A stretch of 8,556 nucleotides of DNA, taken from the NCBI GenBank assembly GCA_966186435.1, contig CBIFWW010000140.1:1-8556 (forward strand), in the 5' to 3' direction. Below the pieces are notes generated by a model. The model searched no databases. It was not told the DNA's origin and saw nothing but the letters and a program-made list of their open reading frames with translations. Numbering within the stretch: position 1 is the stretch's first letter; each line of letters starts with the position of its first letter. A program made the translations under genes and the position numbers. Below, piece after piece: positions 5,044-8,556 of this stretch. This DNA comes from CBIFWW01 sp966186435 (lineage in GTDB: Bacteria > Pseudomonadota > Gammaproteobacteria > Enterobacterales > Enterobacteriaceae).

Positions 5044-5075
5044 AGTTAGATGCGGCAAAGCCGCGCTGGCTAACT
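5044..5075 (+). repeat. Stem-loop in the marC leader
   Basis: AGTTAG (5044-5049) pairs with CTAACT (5070-5075), and inside it GCGGC (5052-5056) pairs with GCCGC (5060-5064) around AAA, with an unpaired internal loop between the two stems. It begins about 9 bases after the TATAAT hexamer and ends 13 bases before the marC ribosome site, so it would form the 5' end of the mRNA. Confidence 0.6.
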
Positions 5076-5100
5076 CCCGGATTTCAACAAGGAAACCTGT

Positions 5101-5772
5101 ATGGTGCAGTTGCTTGAACTTATTGGACTAGGGCTGGTAGTGATCCTCCCACTAGCTAACCCGCTCACCACGGTGGCGCTATTCCTCGGGCTGGCAGGCC
5201 ATATGAACAGCGCCCAGCGTAATCGGGAAGCGTGGAAAACCGGGGTCAACGTCTTCATTATTCTGGTGGTAGCCTGGTATGCCGGCCAACTGGTAATGAA
5301 CACCTTTGGCATTTCTATACCCGGGCTGCGAATCGCCGGGGGGCTGATTGTGGCGTTTATCGGCTTCCGTATGTTATTCCCCCCAACCAAACCCGCCGAG
5401 ATGCCAGAGGCCCAGACCAAATCAGAAGATATCGAACGGGAGCCTGAAACCAGTATCGCCTTTGTCCCCCTGGCGATGCCCAGCACTGCCGGACCGGGCA
5501 CCATAGCCATGATAATCAGCGCTGCCTCAACGGCGCGGGATGGCTATGTGGATTACCCGCACTGGGTGTTGATGCTGGCCCCGCCGCTAGTGTTCCTGCT
5601 GGTGGCGCTGATTGTTTGGGGCGCTTTACGCAGCTCCGGGGCCATTATGCGCTGGGTAGGCAAAGGCGGTATTGAGGCGATTTCCCGGCTGATGGGCTTT
5701 TTACTGGTGTGTATGGGGGTGCAATTTGTGATCAACGGCGTAACGGAAATCATTAAAACCTGGCCTGCATAA
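5101..5772 (+). CDS. marC: MarC family inner-membrane protein
   Basis: MarC (UPF0056 family) is a polytopic inner-membrane protein. Its function is unknown, and in E. coli it proved not to be needed for Mar multidrug resistance. The 223 residues (E. coli 221) contain about six hydrophobic segments. Family motifs include LGLVVILPLANPLTTVALFL (11-30), GISIPGLRIAGGLIVAFIGF (70-89), FVPLAMPSTAGPGTIAMIIS (121-140) and GKGGIEAISRLMGFLLVCMG (188-207). The N-terminus and the acidic loop at about 96-118 vary most. The start is ATG at 5101, seven bases after AAGGA (5089-5093). It is divergent from marRAB, as in E. coli. The reading frame after its TAA stays open for another 66 codons, which I take to be chance. 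Confidence 0.95.
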   Translation: MVQLLELIGLGLVVILPLANPLTTVALFLGLAGHMNSAQRNREAWKTGVNVFIILVVAWYAGQLVMNTFGISIPGLRIAGGLIVAFIGFRMLFPPTKPAEMPEAQTKSEDIEREPETSIAFVPLAMPSTAGPGTIAMIISAASTARDGYVDYPHWVLMLAPPLVFLLVALIVWGALRSSGAIMRWVGKGGIEAISRLMGFLLVCMGVQFVINGVTEIIKTWPA

Positions 5773-5775
5773 AAG

Positions 5776-5810
5776 CCGGCCTGGCTATCAGGTGGCCGGG
5801 CCAAAGTTTT
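5776..5810 (+). terminator. Possible marC terminator
   Basis: CCGGCC (5776-5781) and GGCCGG (5794-5799) form a six-base GC stem just after the marC stop. The only T-run (TTTT, 5807-5810) comes seven bases after the stem, so intrinsic termination would be inefficient. Confidence 0.35.
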
Positions 5811-6001
5811 AGTTCGAGGTTTGCTCTTCCATCCTGGTGATGGGCCAGAAGTTAGGCTTCCACCTGATGGTGCCCCGGCATACTTTCCAGCATTGGCCGC
5901 GAGCTTTTCCACTTTGGATTGTATGAGTTCTGTAATGTGTAAACAGTATGGAAAAACCGCCGCTAAGGTGTGATGGCTGCGCCACCCCGGGGCCGCCATC
6001 G

Positions 6002-6010
6002 TGATATACT
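6002..6010 (+). promoter_or_regulatory. glsB promoter, extended -10
   Basis: TGATATACT carries the TG-N extension and a near-consensus -10 hexamer TATACT (6005-6010). No good -35 is found, which extended -10 promoters tolerate. The transcript would start near 6017, downstream of the ATG at 5973, supporting the TTG start at 6045. Confidence 0.55.
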
Positions 6011-6044
6011 CCGGCCCCTTGATCAGGTTGCAGAGAATGCCCCG

Positions 6045-6968
6045 TTGAATACCCCTATTAATGACGCGCTGCTGGACTCGGTTCTTGCGCGCGTGCGCCC
6101 GCTCATCGGCCAGGGCAAAGTGGCTGACTATATTCCGGCGCTGGCTGAAGTTAGCCCGGTAAAGCTCGGCATTGCCGTTTGTACCGTGGATGGGCAGATG
6201 TGGCAATCGGGGGATGCCAACGAACGTTTTTCCATTCAGTCCATTTCTAAAGTGCTCAGCCTGATGCTGGCAATGGGCCGCTACCACGAAGATGAGATCT
6301 GGCAGCGGGTGGGTAAAGATCCTTCCGGCCAGCCGTTTAATTCTCTGCTCCAGTTAGAACTAGAGAAGGGAAAACCCCGCAATCCGTTTATTAATGCCGG
6401 TGCCCTGGTGGTCTGCGACATGTTGCAAAGCCGCCTCAGTGCACCAAAACAGCGGATGCTGGAAGCGGTGCGTGGCCTGAGCGGCAACGATGACATTGTG
6501 TATGACGGCCGTGTGGCCCGATCTGAGTTCGAACACTCCGCCCGTAATGCAGCTATTGCCTGGCTGATGAAATCCTTTGGCAACTTCAACAATGACGTGA
6601 TGACCGTGCTGCAAAGCTACTTCCACTATTGCGCATTAAAAATGAGCTGTAACGAATTGGCGAGAACCTTCGTCTTCTTGGCCAATCAGGGGCGGGCCTT
6701 CGACGGACAGGCGATTATCAGCCCGCTGCATGCCCGCCAAATCAATGCCCTGATGATTACCAGCGGCATGTATGAAAGCTCCGGGGAATTCGCCTGGCGG
6801 GTAGGGATGCCGGGCAAATCCGGCGTTGGCGGCGGTATTATTGCTATTGTGCCCCACGAGATGTCCATCGCTGTCTGGAGCCCGGAACTGGATGCCGCTG
6901 GGAACTCACTGGCGGGGACCTCCGCTCTCGAATTGCTAGCCCGCGAAATAGGGCGCTCAATATTTTAA
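6045..6968 (+). CDS. glsB: Glutaminase, GlsB type
   Basis: This serine-dependent glutaminase hydrolyses L-glutamine to glutamate and ammonia in the cytoplasm; it belongs to the beta-lactamase-like glutaminase family. With TTG at 6045 it has 307 residues (E. coli GlsB/YneH 308). The catalytic Ser66-x-x-Lys69 pair is in SIQSISKVLS, Tyr29 in ADYIPAL, and NPFINAGALVVCDMLQSRLS, ARSEFEHSARNAAIAWLMKS and PGKSGVGGGIIAIVPHEMS are all present. TTG follows AGAGA (6032-6036) by eight bases. An in-frame ATG at 5973, four bases from AAGG, would add 24 residues (MAAPPRGRHRD...) unlike the family and lies upstream of the predicted transcript start. In E. coli glsB is also near marC. A seven-base inverted repeat (6967-6973 with 6984-6990) overlaps the stop codon but has no T-run. 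Confidence 0.93.
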   Translation: MNTPINDALLDSVLARVRPLIGQGKVADYIPALAEVSPVKLGIAVCTVDGQMWQSGDANERFSIQSISKVLSLMLAMGRYHEDEIWQRVGKDPSGQPFNSLLQLELEKGKPRNPFINAGALVVCDMLQSRLSAPKQRMLEAVRGLSGNDDIVYDGRVARSEFEHSARNAAIAWLMKSFGNFNNDVMTVLQSYFHYCALKMSCNELARTFVFLANQGRAFDGQAIISPLHARQINALMITSGMYESSGEFAWRVGMPGKSGVGGGIIAIVPHEMSIAVWSPELDAAGNSLAGTSALELLAREIGRSIF

Positions 6969-7220
6969 TCAGCGCCAATCAGGGCTGATTCTAGCCAGAA
7001 TACGATAAGTGACGTTGTCACATTAGAACGTTATTGTGAACGTTTTGGATAGCCTTTTCATTCGTTTGGCCGGTTCGTGCTTTCATTGCTGCATCATGGT
7101 GAACGGTTTCAGGGTTCCTGATACCAGATATGCCCGTCATGATGACCAGGGAGCGTTGTGATCCTTCTGAACTCAGCCATCTCGGCTGAATTAAGATCTA
7201 CCTTCTAATCAAGGCCGTGG
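6969..7220. other. Intergenic region after glsB with small repeats
   Basis: No gene was found. Visible structure: GTGAC-GTT-GTCAC palindrome (7009-7021); the direct repeat GAACGTT (7026-7032 and 7038-7044, 12-base period), with a related GTGAACGGTTT near 7099-7109; and a stem TCAGCC/GGCTGA (7173-7178 and 7184-7189) with a five-base loop. None has a T-run, so no intrinsic terminator for glsB is evident. Confidence 0.5.
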
Positions 7221-7245
7221 GAAAACAGCCCGCCTGATAGCGGGC
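7221..7245 (-). terminator. Terminator of the porin gene
   Basis: On the minus strand GCCCGC (7240-7245), a six-base loop and GCGGGC (7228-7233) form a perfect stem followed by TGTTTTC. It begins 12 bases after the porin stop codon, typical for a porin intrinsic terminator. Confidence 0.8.
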
Positions 7246-7257
7246 CGTTCTCTGTTA

Positions 7258-8394
7258 TCAGAATTGGTAAACCAGACCCAGCGCAACGATATCGTCAGTG
7301 CTGATACCATTATTTTTATAGAAGCTGTCGTCTTCGTCTAACAGGTTGATTTTGTAATCCACATAGGTAGACATGTTTTTGTTGAAGTAATAAGTGGCGC
7401 CCACGTCCACGTATTTCAACAGGTCTTTGTCACCGCCGGTAAAGCCCACGTCATTGGTGGTGGCAGTAAGATCCTTACCCTTGGATTGCAGGTAAGAAAT
7501 TGCCGGGCGCAGGCCAAAATCGAACTGGTACTGTGCGGTGACTTCAAAGTTCTGAGTCTTATTAGCTACGCCGTTGCTGTCGCCATAAGGGGTCATATTG
7601 CGGGTTTCTGAATACATGGTCGCCAAATAAACATTGTGGGCGTCATACTTCAGACCTGCGGTCCAGGCATCGGCTTTATCACCTGTAGCGGTGGTTTGGG
7701 TGGTCTGATCGCTGGTACGGTCAGAAGAGGCAAAGGCCGCACCCATGCTAAGACCATTACCTAGATCATAAGTAGAAGATACCCCCCACCCGTCGCCATT
7801 CTGGAAGCGTATATCGCTGTCGCCATTACGGTTGGCGGTGCCTTCCTGCCCATTAGACTGGCTCTCGTTTTTACCCTGATACTGCAGCGCCAGGTTTAAG
7901 CCTTCTACAGCCCCGAACAGGTCGCTGTTACGTAAGGTGGCAACGCCATTAGCGCGGCTGGTCATAAAGTTATCGGCTTTACTGTAACTATCGCCGCCGA
8001 ACTCTGGCAGCATATCGGTCCAGGCTTCAACGTCGTACAGCACCCCATAGTTACGGCCATAATCGAAGGAGCCATACTGGCCCATTTTTAACCCGGCGAA
8101 GGCCAGACGTGTCCAGGCTTGGTCGCCACTGGATTCAGTATTGTTGGCCTGAACGTTATATTCCCATTGGCCATAGCCGGTCAGCTGTTGGTTGATTTGG
8201 GTTTCACCCTTAAAGCCAAAACGGACATAGGTTTGGTCGCCGTTAGCCCCGTTATCATCGGAGAAATAGTGCAGGCCATCTACCTTGCCGTATAAATCCA
8301 GCTTATTGCCATCCTTATTGTAAACTTCTGCTGCCTGAGCAGCGCCAGCTACCAGTAAAGCAGGGATAATCAATGCCAGTACTTTTCTATTCAT
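7258..8394 (-). CDS. ompN: General outer-membrane porin, OmpN-like (OmpC/OmpF family)
   Basis: This trimeric 16-strand beta-barrel lets small hydrophilic solutes, including many antibiotics, cross the outer membrane. The 378-residue precursor has a signal peptide (1-21, cleaved after AAQA) and a mature start AEVYNKDGNKLDLYGKVDGL shared by the family. PEFGGDSY marks the L3 constriction loop, and the C-terminal YQF is the BAM recognition end. Several segments fit E. coli OmpN better than OmpC or OmpF: EYNVQANNTESS, DNFMTSRANGVATLR, SNGQEGT, NGDGWGVSSTYDLG, TGDKADAWTAGLKYDAH, LATMYSETRNMTPYGDS and LLDEDDSFYKNNGISTDD. E. coli OmpN is poorly expressed in laboratory culture. The start is ATG at 8394, eight bases after AAGGA. 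OmpC is the main alternative label; the porin family itself is certain. Confidence 0.88.
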   Translation of the reverse strand: MNRKVLALIIPALLVAGAAQAAEVYNKDGNKLDLYGKVDGLHYFSDDNGANGDQTYVRFGFKGETQINQQLTGYGQWEYNVQANNTESSGDQAWTRLAFAGLKMGQYGSFDYGRNYGVLYDVEAWTDMLPEFGGDSYSKADNFMTSRANGVATLRNSDLFGAVEGLNLALQYQGKNESQSNGQEGTANRNGDSDIRFQNGDGWGVSSTYDLGNGLSMGAAFASSDRTSDQTTQTTATGDKADAWTAGLKYDAHNVYLATMYSETRNMTPYGDSNGVANKTQNFEVTAQYQFDFGLRPAISYLQSKGKDLTATTNDVGFTGGDKDLLKYVDVGATYYFNKNMSTYVDYKINLLDEDDSFYKNNGISTDDIVALGLVYQF

Positions 8395-8556
8395 TATTTA
8401 CTTCCTTTTAGATAATTCGTGTAGACATATTTGAAATGACGCCCGGCTATCCTAGGTGTAATAACCGCTTTAAAAGCAGGTGTTTTTTGTAACCAATCCT
8501 TTTAAAAAGATTCAAAAAATGTCTTTTGAAACTTTGATAACTCTGATGTATAGAAC
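8395..8556 (-). promoter_or_regulatory. Porin gene upstream region with tentative OmpR-like site
   Basis: The 162 bases to the window edge are AT-rich and hold no gene I can support. On the minus strand TAGGAT (8449-8454) is a possible -10 with only a weak -35 (CTTTTA, 8471-8476, 16-base spacer). GACATTTTTTGAATCTTTTT (8504-8523) loosely resembles the ACATTTTGAAACAT type of OmpR site of ompC. Both are suggestions by similarity. I could not recognise a micC sRNA gene here, although micC lies beside ompN in E. coli. Confidence 0.35.

Larger units (their letters stand above)
5773..6044. other. Intergenic region between marC and glsB
   Basis: The 272 bases hold the possible marC terminator and the glsB promoter. 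Two frames are open: one in phase with marC on the plus strand (5773 to a TGA at 5971) and a long one on the minus strand that runs from inside glsB into marC. Neither has a convincing start signal or a sequence I recognise. Confidence 0.5.

Noticed and set aside
5553..6287. A 244-codon open frame on the minus strand from glsB into marC
   Set aside because: It is antisense to two well-supported genes for most of its length, has no ribosome site, and its translation shows no family I recognise.
8395..8556. micC small RNA gene beside the OmpN-like porin
   Set aside because: No sequence resembling micC or a terminator stem with T-run is visible in the part of the upstream region inside the window.
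1..8556. CRISPR arrays, tRNA or rRNA genes, phage or toxin-antitoxin genes
   Set aside because: No regular spaced repeats, cloverleaf-like segments or matching protein families were seen on either strand.

Overview
This looks like a chromosomal window from a Gram-negative enterobacterium (order Enterobacterales) of moderate GC content. The evidence is a complete marRAB operon with divergent marC and adjacent eamA, a Cho nuclease, a Kbp (YgaU) potassium-binding protein, a GlsB-type glutaminase and an OmpC/F/N-family porin. All align from memory almost end to end with their Escherichia coli counterparts. E. coli has the glsB, marC, marRAB, eamA neighbourhood too, but with extra genes between glsB and marC, and its cho, kbp and porin genes lie elsewhere. 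The window is therefore probably from a relative outside Escherichia; I cannot fix the genus.

Layout, left to right: a possible tail of an unknown plus-strand gene (2-73); cho (minus, 57-920) with a LexA-box promoter; kbp (plus, 1042-1479), overlapping convergently by 8 bases with a MlrA/BluR-like MerR regulator (minus, 1472-2227); a 497-base intergenic stretch rich in complementary segments; eamA (plus, 2725-3624) and a two-way terminator; marB, marA and marR as one minus-strand operon (3661-4787) with a well-preserved marO promoter-operator; marC (plus, 5101-5772); glsB (plus, probable TTG start at 6045, to 6968); a 289-base spacer with small repeats; and an OmpN-like porin (minus, 7258-8394) with its terminator and upstream region.

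The core theme is inducible stress and antibiotic tolerance. MarR represses its own operon from two palindromes, one under the promoter and one against the start codon. MarA can activate from a marbox upstream of the -35 element. MarB is a periplasmic modulator. EamA exports O-acetylserine and cysteine, and MarC is a membrane protein of unknown role not needed for Mar resistance. Around it are an SOS-controlled repair nuclease (cho), a potassium and osmotic stress protein (kbp), a glutaminase linked to acid and nitrogen metabolism, and a general porin, the class of gene the mar regulon indirectly reduces. No mobile element, CRISPR array, tRNA or rRNA was seen. I found no convincing new multi-gene system. 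The least explained sequence is the leader region before eamA (2228-2724), with overlapping long-range complementary arms and a short possible leader peptide.
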